DNA from: Aeromicrobium sp. 9AM
Lineage (GTDB): Bacteria > Actinomycetota > Actinomycetes > Propionibacteriales > Nocardioidaceae
Direction of reading: 5' to 3'
Length of the DNA: 64,000 nt
Assembly: GCF_902506105.1 (NCBI RefSeq)
Contig: NZ_LR733304.1
Coordinates: 1,659,458 to 1,723,457 of the forward strand
This document shows, piece after piece, positions 16,111-24,043 of this stretch (its first letter is position 1; every line of letters begins with the position of its first letter). Made by a program: the position numbers and the translations under genes. Under the pieces are notes generated by a model. That model did no database searches. It was not told the DNA's origin and was given only the letters and a program-made list of their open reading frames with translations.

Positions 16111-17151
16111 TCACCGCGGGCGCAAGGGGTCGGTCGCCAGCTGGGCCAGCCCGACCTGGGGAGTGATCTCCGCGGTGAAGCCGAGCCCCTCGGTCGCGGC
16201 CCTCGGCGAGGCCACCACGTGGCGTACGTCGAACCGGCGGTAGTCGCCGGTCAGCTCCGGCGGCGCACCGTCGGCAGCCGCCGAAAGCGTCGTCGCCATC
16301 TCCCCGATGGTGAAGGGGTGCCCCGACGCGATGTTGTAGGCCGTCAGGCCCGACGGATGCGCCCCGACCTGCTCGATCGCCAGCACGTTGGCCCGTGCGA
16401 CATCTGTGACGTGCACGAAGTCACGGACCTGCCGGCCGTCCTCGAACACCTGCGGAGCCTCGCCGCGCGCGATTGCCGAGCGGAAGATCGCCGCCACACC
16501 GGCGTACGGCGTGTCCGCGGGCATGCCCGGACCGTAGACGTTGTGATAGCGCAGCGCGATCGTCCGCGCGTCGTCGAGCGTGCACCATGCGCCGGCGTAC
16601 TGCTCCTGCGCCACCTTCGAGGCGGCATAGCTGGTGCGCGGCAGGAACGGCGTGTCCTCGCCGATCTCCCGCCACGTGATCTCGCCTCCACACACGGGGC
16701 AGCGTGGGTCGAACCGCCCGGCAGCGAGATCATCCTCGCGGCGCACGGCCGGGGGCACGTCACCGTCGACGGGGCACGTGTAGCGGCCGTCGCCGTAGAC
16801 CACCATCGATGACGCGAGCACCAGGTCACGCAGACCTGCCCGCGACATAGCGGCGAGCAGCCGGGCGGTGCCTGCGTCATTGTGCTCGGCGTAGTCGGGC
16901 AGGTCCTGGGCGTCCACGCCGTTGCCGACCATCGCGGCCTGGTGGCACACCACGTCGATCCCCTCGAGCACCTCGTCGAGCGGGTCCCTGCGCAGGTCGA
17001 TGCGGTGGATGCTCGAGTCGTACGCCACGTCGGGGCCGTGCGCCTGCGGCAGGTACGCGTCGAGCGCCACCACCTCATGCCCTCGCGCGAGCGCTTGGCT
17101 CCGGATGTGTCCTCCGATGAAGCCGGCCGCACCCGTCAGCAGGATCCTCAC
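16111..17151 (-). CDS. NAD-dependent sugar epimerase/dehydratase with a cysteine-containing insertion
   Basis: 346-residue extended SDR protein: Rossmann motif GAAGFIGGH at the start, SSMVVYG and YAASK for catalysis (Ser, Tyr, Lys all present), and RYHNVYGPGMP. Between the serine and YxxxK is an insert with Cys in YTCPVDG and RCPVCGGE, which may bind zinc; similar inserts occur in dTDP-L-rhamnose 4-epimerase-like proteins. GTG start, overlapping the upstream stop (GTGA). With mtnP this pair matches Rv0535-Rv0536 (pnp, galE3) of M. tuberculosis. The sugar substrate is unknown. Confidence 0.88.
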   Translation of the reverse strand: MRILLTGAAGFIGGHIRSQALARGHEVVALDAYLPQAHGPDVAYDSSIHRIDLRRDPLDEVLEGIDVVCHQAAMVGNGVDAQDLPDYAEHNDAGTARLLAAMSRAGLRDLVLASSMVVYGDGRYTCPVDGDVPPAVRREDDLAAGRFDPRCPVCGGEITWREIGEDTPFLPRTSYAASKVAQEQYAGAWCTLDDARTIALRYHNVYGPGMPADTPYAGVAAIFRSAIARGEAPQVFEDGRQVRDFVHVTDVARANVLAIEQVGAHPSGLTAYNIASGHPFTIGEMATTLSAAADGAPPELTGDYRRFDVRHVVASPRAATEGLGFTAEITPQVGLAQLATDPLRPR

Positions 17152-17951
17152 GGCAGCTCGATCGGCAGGTCCATGCCGTCCACCGCGTGCGAGCAGCTGC
17201 AGTCGCGGTCCGTCCCCAGGCCAGCGACAACGGACGTGAGCGCCGCCTTGAGGGTCTCGGTGTGGGCCGAGAAGACCGCGAACACCTCGTCCATGCTGAC
17301 CGCGCTCGCCTCGTCGACACCGGCGTCGTGGTCGGTGACCAGCGCGACCGTGGCGTAGCAGAGTGCCAGCTCGCGGGCCAGGACTGCTTCGGGGTGGCCC
17401 GTCATGTTGATGACCGCCCAGCCCTGATCGGCGTACCACCTCGACTCGGCGCGGGTCGAGAACCGGGGACCCTCGATCACGACCATCGCGCCGCCGTCCG
17501 CAGGATTCTGGTCGGCAAGCCCGTCGAGCAGGTGGGTCCGCAGTCTCGCGCAGTAGGGGTCCGCGAACGACACGTGGCACGCACCGGAGTCGAAGTACGT
17601 CTGGTGGCGCCCCGCCGTAAGGTCCACGAGCTGATCGGGCACGACGAAGGTGCCGGGCCCGTGCTCCACCTGCAACCCACCGACCGCGCACGGCGCGAGC
17701 ACCTGACGCACCCCGAGGCTGCGCAGGGCCCACATGTTGGCGCGGTACGGGACGCGGTGGGCCGGGAAGTCGTGGTGCGGCCCATGACGCGGGAGGAACG
17801 CGACCGACCGACCCTCGACCGTACCGATGGAGATGGGCGCGGACGGCTTCCCGTACGGCGTCTCGACCTCGACCTGCCGTGGCTCGTCGAGGAACGTGTA
17901 GAACCCGGATCCGCCGATCACGGCGACGTCTGGGCGCTGGGTCTCAGTCAT
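17148..17951 (-). CDS. mtnP: S-methyl-5'-thioadenosine phosphorylase family protein
   Basis: 267 residues of the PNP/MTAP family, which splits methylthioadenosine (or a purine nucleoside) with phosphate. Motifs: VIGGSGFY at the start, PRHGPHH for phosphate, VPYRANMWALRSLG, VIEGPRFSTRAE, and the base-binding INMTGHPEAVLARE. The ATG at 17951 (MTETQRPDVAV) is chosen; an ATG at 17963 with a weak GGGA upstream would add four residues. The MTG motif with an Asp-containing VTDHDAG favours methylthioadenosine/adenine type. Coupled to the epimerase gene. Confidence 0.9.
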   Translation of the reverse strand: MTETQRPDVAVIGGSGFYTFLDEPRQVEVETPYGKPSAPISIGTVEGRSVAFLPRHGPHHDFPAHRVPYRANMWALRSLGVRQVLAPCAVGGLQVEHGPGTFVVPDQLVDLTAGRHQTYFDSGACHVSFADPYCARLRTHLLDGLADQNPADGGAMVVIEGPRFSTRAESRWYADQGWAVINMTGHPEAVLARELALCYATVALVTDHDAGVDEASAVSMDEVFAVFSAHTETLKAALTSVVAGLGTDRDCSCSHAVDGMDLPIELP

Positions 17952-18127
17952 GTCGTCGAGCATGTCATCCCGCAGGCCAGGACGGGGGGCGAGGCGAGTG
18001 ACGGTCACCAGGTCGTCACGGGTCAAAGCAGAAGCTTGCGGGCCAGACCAATCATCGCCACCCCACCGTGGCGAACCACGGGTGTCAGCAGATGACCCCA
18101 GGACATACACACAAGGATGTGGACCAC

Positions 18128-18799
18128 ATGAGCTCCATCAGCTCTCGCAAGAAGAAGATCGCCGGCCTCGCCATCGTCGCCATCGCAGCCCTGCCGCTCG
18201 CGGCGTGCGGTTCGTCAGGCTCCGACTCGTCGTCGTCCGACTCCAAGGTCTCGGTCGCCAAGCCCGTCGCCCGCCTCAACGACCTCAGCACCGGCGGCAC
18301 GACCGCCATCAAGCTCGACCAGGGCTTCGTCGACGCTCTGACGTCGCTCAAGCTCACCCCCGGAGTCGTCGACGGCGCAAAGCTCGAGGACGGGTCGCTG
18401 ATCTTCCCGATCACCGGCGGCAACGTCACCTACTTCAAGCCCGGCACCGCCAAGCCGTACGTCATCGGACAGATCCAGCACGAGGCCTCAGGCCTCTCGC
18501 TGACCGCCGGGGACATCAAGGTCGAGCTGACCAACTTCAACGTCGACCCCGGCATCTCACGGGTCTACGGCGACGTCACGGTCAACGGCAAGGTGGCCGC
18601 CACCAGCGCGTTCTTGTTCCAGCTGCGCGGCGCGACCCTGAAGCCGCTGCAGACCGAGGGCGACACCGCGATCCTCGAAGGCACCAAGGTCTTCATCAGC
18701 CCGGTCGCAGCCGGACTCTTGAACAAGACCTTCGGCACCGACGCGGTGACCAAGGACCTCCTGGTCGGCGTCGCGAAGATCACCGTCAACACCAAGTAG
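18128..18799 (+). CDS. Secreted lipoprotein of unknown function
   Basis: 223 residues with a lipoprotein signal: basic SSRKKK, hydrophobic helix and lipobox LAAC followed by a Ser/Asp-rich linker (about residues 23-38). The mature domain (about 45-220) is rich in beta strands with repeated IKVELTNFNVDPG and GDVTVNGKVA-like stretches, suggesting a surface beta-sandwich. I do not recognise a named family. ATG at 18128 follows AAGGA; an upstream in-frame ATG at 18068 would put 20 polar residues before the signal. Monocistronic, closed by two hairpins. Confidence 0.8.
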   Translation: MSSISSRKKKIAGLAIVAIAALPLAACGSSGSDSSSSDSKVSVAKPVARLNDLSTGGTTAIKLDQGFVDALTSLKLTPGVVDGAKLEDGSLIFPITGGNVTYFKPGTAKPYVIGQIQHEASGLSLTAGDIKVELTNFNVDPGISRVYGDVTVNGKVAATSAFLFQLRGATLKPLQTEGDTAILEGTKVFISPVAAGLLNKTFGTDAVTKDLLVGVAKITVNTK

Positions 18800-18828
18800 T
18801 CGACGGCACCTCTCTCCCTTGGGTGAGA

Positions 18829-18870
18829 AGCACAGTGGGCGCGTTTCCTTCGGGACGCGCCCACTGTGCT
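18829..18870. terminator. Long perfect hairpin after the lipoprotein gene
   Basis: AGCACAGTGGGCGCGT at 18829-18844 is fully complementary to ACGCGCCCACTGTGCT at 18855-18870, with a ten-base loop containing TTCGGG. No T-run follows. It lies 30 bp after the lipoprotein stop and probably ends or stabilises that transcript. Confidence 0.75.
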
Positions 18871-18895
18871 GTCCAACTGTTGGCCCGGGATGAAG

Positions 18896-18938
18896 AAGAC
18901 CCCCTGACCGGCATCTCTGCTGGTCAGGGGGTCTTTTT
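18896..18938. terminator. Bidirectional terminator behind the tRNA-Glu remnant
   Basis: A 14-bp stem (AAGACCCCCTGACC at 18896-18909 with GGTCAGGGGGTCTT at 18922-18935) ends in a T5 tract on the plus strand, and on the minus strand in TCTTCTTC. On the minus strand it lies just past the CCA end of the tRNA remnant, where the native tRNA terminator would be. Confidence 0.9.
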
Positions 18939-18941
18939 CCA

Positions 18942-18985
18942 TGGTAGCCCCGACGGGATTCGAACCCGCGCTACCGCCTTGAGAG
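18942..18985 (-). other. 3' fragment of tRNA-Glu(CTC): candidate integration attachment site
   Basis: Read on the minus strand this is the tRNA from the anticodon loop on: CTCTCAA (anticodon CTC), stem GGCGG, variable TAGC, T arm GCGGG-TTCGAAT-CCCGT, acceptor CGGGGCT, A, CCA. The partner 5' half (it would need AGCCCCG and CCGCC) is absent; bases from 18986 on are unrelated. Such a 3' remnant is left when an element integrates into a tRNA gene and rebuilds the tRNA at its other end. By geometry the element lies to the right. The intact copy is not in this window. Confidence 0.85.
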
Positions 18986-19357
18986 TTGAAACCAAGCCTG
19001 ATGGGACAGTGGTGGTCACTGCTGTTTTTCGCTGATTTCTCAGGTGATTCTCTGCTCGCCGTGATTGGACGTTGGGGACAGATATCGGCGGCTTTTGACT
19101 CTCGTGTTGCCCCAGTGTTGCCCGACGCGAGTCACGCTGACGTGACCCCAGCGAAGGCGTGATCCGCCGTCGGGTGCGACCAGCTGATCGGAACGTCGGG
19201 GAGGCCCAAGGACTTCAGTCCGGCTCCGACAGGACGTTGGCTCCTTCACATTCCCTCAGGGTTAAGGGACGCTGCCACGTGTGAGACTTCGACAACGGCC
19301 CGGCGCATGGGTCACGGCCTCGACAGCCACAGACCACCGAGCAGATGGGAATCACCC
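18986..19357. other. 372-bp non-coding region at the island edge
   Basis: I see no convincing gene here. It is richer in A/T than its surroundings near 19020-19100. GTGTTGCCC occurs twice as a direct repeat (19104-19112 and 19115-19123), which could be an integrase arm site or a chance word. Two DosR-like boxes lie at 19209-19244. A 69-codon open frame on the minus strand (19040-19249) has no recognisable domain; it may be decayed integrase-end or attachment DNA. Confidence 0.5.
19209..19244. promoter_or_regulatory. Tandem DosR-like boxes upstream of the CoA-transferase/K+ channel operon
   Basis: AGGACTTCAGTCCG (19209-19222, 8 of 10 core matches to GGGAC-N4-GTCCC) and AGGACGTTGGCTCC (19231-19244, 7 of 10) have centres 22 bp apart. 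They end 114 bp before the ATG at 19358. Weaker than other boxes in the window; the shared 22-bp spacing is the main support. Confidence 0.45.
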
Positions 19358-20863
19358 ATGAGTCGGATCTCCTGTCCCGTGCTCACCGAGCGAATCACGG
19401 ACGCCGCGACAGCAGCCGCGCTCATATGCCACGGCGATCATGTCGGGTTCAGCGGCTTCACCGGCGCCGGCTATCCCAAGGCACTGCCTCGCGCACTCGC
19501 GCGACGTATGTCTGACGCCCACGATCGGGGTGACGAGTTCCGCATCGGACTCTGGACCGGCGCGTCGACTGCCCCCGACGCGGACGGCGCGCTGGCCCAG
19601 GTCAACGGCATCTCGTCGCGGTTGCCCTACAACTCCGACCCGACGTTGCGACGGCTCATCAACTCCGGCGACGTGGAGTACATCGACGAGCACCTCAGCC
19701 ACTCGGCCCAGCACATGTGGTTCGGCTTCTACGGCCGCCTCGACATCGCGGTCGTCGAGGTGACGGCGATCCTGCCCGGTGGGGTCCTGGTCCCGAGCAC
19801 CTCCGTCGGCAACAACAAGACCTGGCTCGACCGCGCGGACCGCGTCATCCTCGAGGTCAACCACTGGCAGCCCCGCGAGCTTGAGGGGTTCCACGACATT
19901 TACGAAGGCACCGCACTGCCGCCGCACCGCAGACCGATCCAGCTGACGGAGCCCCTGCAACGGATCGGCGACCCCTATCTGCACGTCGATCCTGACAAGG
20001 TCGTCGCTGTCGTCGAGACCGACCATCCGGATCGCAATTCTCCCTTTTCTCCTCCGAACGAGACATCAAGGGCGATCGCGGACCACGTCCTGGACTTTCT
20101 GCGCCACGAAGTCTCCGCGGGACGCATGCCACCTGGGTTGCTCCCGCTCCAGTCGGGCGTAGGGAACGTGGCGAACGCCGTGCTGGCCGGCCTCGACGGG
20201 AGCGAATTCACCGGCCTCGTGGCGTTCACCGAGGTCATTCAGGACGCCATGCTCGACCTGCTGGACAGCGGGACCCTTCGGGCGGCATCGGCCACGTCGT
20301 TCGGCCTCTCGGAGCTCGGCGCGAAGCGGTTCATGGCGAACATCGAGGCATACAAGGGCCGCATCCTGCTGCGCAGCGAGGAGATCTCCAACCACCCCGA
20401 GCTCGTACGACGCCTCGGCGTGATGGCCATGAACGGGATGATCGAGGCCGACATCTACGGCAACGTCAACTCCACGCACGTCATGGGCAGCTCGATCATG
20501 AACGGCATCGGCGGCAGCGGCGACTTCGCGCGCAACGCGTTCCTCAGCTTCTTCTTGACACCCTCGACCGCCAAGAATGGTGCGATCTCGACGATCGTCC
20601 CCATGGTGAGCCACGTCGACCACACCGAGCACGACGTTCACGTCATCGTCACCGAGCACGGGTTGGCGGACCTGCGGGGCAAGTCCCCACGTGCCAGAGC
20701 GCAGCAAGTCATCAGGAACTGTGCCCACCCGAGTTTCCGCGACGCCCTTCACAGCTACACCGAACGAGCATGGGCAGCGCACCCACACGGCCGTCACACG
20801 CCACACCTCCTCGCTGAGGCGCTGAGCTGGCACGAGCGATACATCGAGAGCGGTGAGATGTGA
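19358..20863 (+). CDS. Acetyl-CoA hydrolase / acyl-CoA:carboxylate CoA-transferase
   Basis: 501-residue class I CoA-transferase of the Cat1/ScpC/AarC family: HGDHVGFSGFTGAGYPKALP at the start, the catalytic glutamate in VAFTEVIQD (about 292), and GLSELGAKRFMANI and GGSGDFARNAF near the end. It moves CoA between acetyl/propionyl-CoA and succinate or acetate, or hydrolyses acetyl-CoA; either gives acetate or succinyl-CoA under oxygen limitation. ATG at 19358 follows GGGA. Its GTG-overlap with a K+ channel gene is unusual. Exact substrates cannot be read from sequence. Confidence 0.9.
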   Translation: MSRISCPVLTERITDAATAAALICHGDHVGFSGFTGAGYPKALPRALARRMSDAHDRGDEFRIGLWTGASTAPDADGALAQVNGISSRLPYNSDPTLRRLINSGDVEYIDEHLSHSAQHMWFGFYGRLDIAVVEVTAILPGGVLVPSTSVGNNKTWLDRADRVILEVNHWQPRELEGFHDIYEGTALPPHRRPIQLTEPLQRIGDPYLHVDPDKVVAVVETDHPDRNSPFSPPNETSRAIADHVLDFLRHEVSAGRMPPGLLPLQSGVGNVANAVLAGLDGSEFTGLVAFTEVIQDAMLDLLDSGTLRAASATSFGLSELGAKRFMANIEAYKGRILLRSEEISNHPELVRRLGVMAMNGMIEADIYGNVNSTHVMGSSIMNGIGGSGDFARNAFLSFFLTPSTAKNGAISTIVPMVSHVDHTEHDVHVIVTEHGLADLRGKSPRARAQQVIRNCAHPSFRDALHSYTERAWAAHPHGRHTPHLLAEALSWHERYIESGEM

Positions 20864-21717
20864 CGGGCTGGCTGGTCACGACACTCGGCGCCGCCGTCGT
20901 GCTGGCGGTGCTGCTCGACATCTTCCACACCCTGGCCAACCCGGGACGGCAGGGGCTTGTGAGCCGGTGGGTCCACGTGGGGTTGTGGCGCGTTTCGGGT
21001 CGCAGCTCATGGTCTGGACCGGTCGCGATGCTCACCGTGATCGGGGTCTGGGGCCTCGTCGCCGTTCTGGGCTGGGCGCTGATCTATTGGCCACACGTCG
21101 ATGGCGGCTTCACGTTCCCGGCAGAATCGTCCGCCGACCACGGACCGGCGTTCCTCGACGCGGTCTACATCTCGCTCGTGACGATCTCGACCTTGGGGTT
21201 CGGTGACGTCTTCCCCGCCACCGGCTGGCTCCGGATCGTCAATCCCCTCGAGGCCATCTTCGGCTTCGCACTCCTCACCGTCGCGGTCTCGTGGGTCCTG
21301 CAGGCCTACCCCGCGGTGTCTCGCCGGCGCGTCCTGTCGCTGCGCCTGAGCGGCTTGGGCCGGGCGGGCGCTGTCGACGCTCTGCCTGGCCTCGCCCCCG
21401 CCGCCGCCTCCACCCTGCTCCACGGCCTCGCCGCCGACATCGTCATCGCGCGAGTCGATCTCGGCGACTACGCCGAGACCTACTTCTTCCGCGAGAACGA
21501 CGAGGAGTCGGCGCTGCCCGCCACCCTCGGCATCGCCGGGCAGCTGGGTGCTGCAGCCGGCGAGTCACCGCACCCGGAAGTCCAGCTCGCCGGCCGTGCC
21601 CTGCTGATCGCGGTCAGCGACCTGCTGGATGTCGTGCAGGACAGGTTCCTTCGCGAGTCCGGCACGCCCAACCCGATGGCGGCGTACGTACGGGATCACC
21701 GGCATCTCCCGGATTGA
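20860..21717 (+). CDS. Two-helix potassium channel family protein
   Basis: 285 residues: N-terminal helix (about 3-22), an outer helix (52-75), a pore loop with filter TISTLGFGD (TxGFGD in place of the common TVGYGD), an inner helix (about 125-148), then a C-terminal cytosolic domain of about 130 residues of unknown type with no RCK motif (no GxGxxG). The GTG start overlaps the CoA-transferase stop by four bases, so the two are coupled. Confidence 0.85.
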   Translation: MTGWLVTTLGAAVVLAVLLDIFHTLANPGRQGLVSRWVHVGLWRVSGRSSWSGPVAMLTVIGVWGLVAVLGWALIYWPHVDGGFTFPAESSADHGPAFLDAVYISLVTISTLGFGDVFPATGWLRIVNPLEAIFGFALLTVAVSWVLQAYPAVSRRRVLSLRLSGLGRAGAVDALPGLAPAAASTLLHGLAADIVIARVDLGDYAETYFFRENDEESALPATLGIAGQLGAAAGESPHPEVQLAGRALLIAVSDLLDVVQDRFLRESGTPNPMAAYVRDHRHLPD

Positions 21718-21732
21718 CTCTGCGCACGAAGA

Positions 21733-21765
21733 CCCGGCGCCGCTCCCTGAGGAGACGGCGCCGGG
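21733..21765. terminator. Strong hairpin between convergent K+ channel and doxX genes
   Basis: CCCGGCGCCG (21733-21742) pairs with CGGCGCCGGG (21756-21765), and inside it CTCC pairs with GGAG around a CTGA loop, with a single bulged A. It lies between two convergent genes and probably stops both transcripts. No T-run. Confidence 0.8.
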
Positions 21766-21788
21766 CCAAGTGCCTGCGGTGCTCCCTC

Positions 21789-22331
21789 TCACCGCAAGTA
21801 CGGGTTCTTCCTCACGACAGGCAGCTTCTCCCACACCGAGCCGAGACCGAACGTCCGGCCGGCGTCGCTCAGCGCCAGGACCACGAGAAGCAGTGCGTAG
21901 ATCAGGTGATCGTCGAGGAAGATGTTGTTCTCCGGAGGCAGGACGGCTGTCCACATCAGAACCAGCAGCAGCGCTCCGGCGGCTGCAGCGACACGCATTG
22001 CGACGCCGGCGATGAGAGCCACGCCGATGCCGAGCAGACCCAGCATGAACAACCAGTCGGCCCAGGCCTGTCCCGCCATCCCTTGGTAGAAGTCCGAGAA
22101 CGGGCCCTTCGTGGCGTGACCGAGGAAGCCGCTCGTGGGACTGCCACCGTTGACCCAGGCATCAGCTGACGCCGTCTCGTGCCCGAGGCCGAAGGTCTTG
22201 TCGAGGAACGGCCACAGGAAGGTCCACCCCATCGCGAGGCGGGTGACGCCGAGGACGTACGGGAGAGCGCCCCTTCGTACGGTCGTGCCGGCTGCGGCTG
22301 CCGCGTGCGGGGTTCCGAGGATGGCGGTCAT
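21789..22331 (-). CDS. DoxX family membrane protein
   Basis: 180 residues with four to five membrane helices; starts MTAILGTPHAA with GGAG ahead of the ATG. Motifs VTRLAMGWTFLWPFLDKTFGLG and WLFMLGLLGIGVALI are typical of DoxX/thiosulfate-quinone-oxidoreductase-subunit-like proteins, a broad family linked to membrane redox and oxidative stress in Actinobacteria. It is divergent from cydABDC and shares the DosR box at 22453, which places it in the hypoxia regulon. Confidence 0.85.
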   Translation of the reverse strand: MTAILGTPHAAAAAGTTVRRGALPYVLGVTRLAMGWTFLWPFLDKTFGLGHETASADAWVNGGSPTSGFLGHATKGPFSDFYQGMAGQAWADWLFMLGLLGIGVALIAGVAMRVAAAAGALLLVLMWTAVLPPENNIFLDDHLIYALLLVVLALSDAGRTFGLGSVWEKLPVVRKNPYLR

Positions 22332-22414
22332 GGTGACTCCTTCATGTTGTCTTCGTTGAGTCCAACCTCGCGGAGCCAGCGCTGGGCGGTCAGGGCACAC
22401 AGTCGCGCCTTCGT

Positions 22415-22466
22415 AGGTCATAGGTCCCGGACGGCATTGGCTCACCGCGCTCGGGACCAAGGTCCC
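22415..22466. promoter_or_regulatory. DosR-like boxes in the doxX / cydABDC divergent promoter
   Basis: GGGACCAAGGTCCC (22453-22466) is a perfect 14-bp palindrome and matches all ten core positions. A second candidate, AGGTCATAGGTCCC (22415-22428), matches eight, but its centre is 38 bp away. No good box lies at the 22-bp offset seen elsewhere. The perfect box is 159 bp before cydA and 122 bp before doxX. Confidence 0.8.
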
Positions 22467-22624
22467 TTCGGGGCGTGCTGAATGGCCGTGGCTGCACGAC
22501 CGGCTCAAGCCCGAGAGTGAAGACGCGAGCCGCCGGGTGAACTCCTCTTCGATTCTCCCGATCCCGAACTCCCGGTCCCCGGCGGCTCGCCCTCCACCCG
22601 CTGACATCGGACAACAGGACAGAC

Positions 22625-24031
22625 ATGGAAGCCCTCGACCTCGCCAGATGGCAGTTCGGCATCACGACCGTCTACCACTTCTTCTTCGTGCCGATCACGA
22701 TCGGCCTGTCCTTCCTGGTCGCCGGCCTGCAGACGGCTTGGTGGCGCACAGCCAACGAGAAGTACCTGCGACTGACCAAGTTCTTCGGCAAGCTGTTCCT
22801 CATCAACTTCGCCCTCGGCGTCGCGACCGGCATCGTGCAGGAGTTCCAGTTCGGGATGAACTGGAGCGACTACTCCCGCTTCGTCGGCGACATCTTCGGC
22901 GCACCCCTCGCGATCGAAGGGCTCCTCGCATTCTTCCTCGAGTCGACGTTCCTGGGACTGTGGATCTTCGGCTGGGACAAGCTGAAGCCGGGCGTCCACC
23001 TGGCAACCATCTGGATCGCCGCCATCGGGACCTTGCTCTCGTCGTACTTCATCCTCGCAGCCAACTCGTTCATGCAGAACCCGGTCGGCTTCCGCTTCAA
23101 CTCCGACAAGGGACGGGCAGAGCTCACCGACTTCGGGGCTGTGCTGACCAACAAGGTCGCACTCGTCACGGTCCCGCACACGATCTTCGCGTGCTTCATG
23201 GTCGGCGGCGCCTTCATGGCCGGTATCGCCATGTGGCACGTGGTTCGCCATCCTGACCGCGACCGCGATGCATTCCGCACCGCCGTACGCCTCGGGGCCG
23301 TGACGCTGTTCGTTGCGGGTCTGGGCGTCGTCGTCACAGGCGACATCCAAGGCAAGATCATGACCGACGTCCAGCCCATGAAGATGGCGGCAGCCGAGGG
23401 CCTGTACGAGACACAACAACCGGCCGGATTCTCGTTGTTCGAGGTCGGCACGCTCGACGGCAGCAAGTCCGTCTACAAGCTCGAGGTTCCCAAGCTGCTG
23501 TCGTACCTCGGCACGGGTGACGTCAACGGCCAGGTCAAGGGCATCAACGACCTGCAGGCCGAGTATGAGAAGGCGTACGGGCCCGGTGACTACTCCCCCA
23601 ACATCCCGGTCACCTATTGGACGTTCCGCGCGATGATCACGGTCGGCGGTCTCGCGATGCTCGCCGCTGCGGCCATGCTGTGGGCGACGCGCGGTGGCCG
23701 CGTCCCGACATCGCGCTGGATGCTGCGCACCGCGATCGTGCTGCCTTTCCTGCCACTGATCGGCAACTCGTTCGGCTGGATCTTCACCGAGATGGGCCGG
23801 CAGCCATGGGTCGTGTTCGGTGTGATGCCGACATCGGCGGGCGTGTCACCGGGTACCACGACCGCAGAGGTCCTCCTCTCCCTGATCGCCTTCACGGTCG
23901 TGTACGGCGTGCTCGCGATCGTCGAGTTCAAGCTCCTGCTCACCTACATCCGGGCCGGCCTTCCGGTCATCGAACCCGTCGGTGATGACGCCGACGACGA
24001 CCGCGATGCGCCGCTGGCGTTCGCCTACTGA
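22625..24031 (+). CDS. cydA: Cytochrome bd oxidase subunit I
   Basis: 468-residue haem-bearing subunit of the high-affinity quinol oxidase: LARWQFGITTVYHFFFVP at the start (His18, a haem b595/d ligand position), later GRQPWVVFGVMPT, a family signature, and the quinol-side region. About nine helices. It oxidises menaquinol and reduces O2 to water without proton pumping, at very low oxygen. First gene of cydABDC, whose spacing (12 bp, then 4-bp overlaps) shows one operon under the DosR box upstream. Confidence 0.97.
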   Translation: MEALDLARWQFGITTVYHFFFVPITIGLSFLVAGLQTAWWRTANEKYLRLTKFFGKLFLINFALGVATGIVQEFQFGMNWSDYSRFVGDIFGAPLAIEGLLAFFLESTFLGLWIFGWDKLKPGVHLATIWIAAIGTLLSSYFILAANSFMQNPVGFRFNSDKGRAELTDFGAVLTNKVALVTVPHTIFACFMVGGAFMAGIAMWHVVRHPDRDRDAFRTAVRLGAVTLFVAGLGVVVTGDIQGKIMTDVQPMKMAAAEGLYETQQPAGFSLFEVGTLDGSKSVYKLEVPKLLSYLGTGDVNGQVKGINDLQAEYEKAYGPGDYSPNIPVTYWTFRAMITVGGLAMLAAAAMLWATRGGRVPTSRWMLRTAIVLPFLPLIGNSFGWIFTEMGRQPWVVFGVMPTSAGVSPGTTTAEVLLSLIAFTVVYGVLAIVEFKLLLTYIRAGLPVIEPVGDDADDDRDAPLAFAY

Positions 24032-24043
24032 TCGGACCCCGAA

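Noticed and set aside
19104..19123. GTGTTGCCC direct repeats as integrase arm sites
   Set aside because: Two copies of a nine-base word are too little evidence; noted only in the gap description.
19040..19249. A 69-codon open frame next to the tRNA remnant as an integrase end
   Set aside because: No tyrosine- or serine-integrase motif is present (no RxxR or catalytic Tyr/Ser context). Kept only as a remark on the gap.
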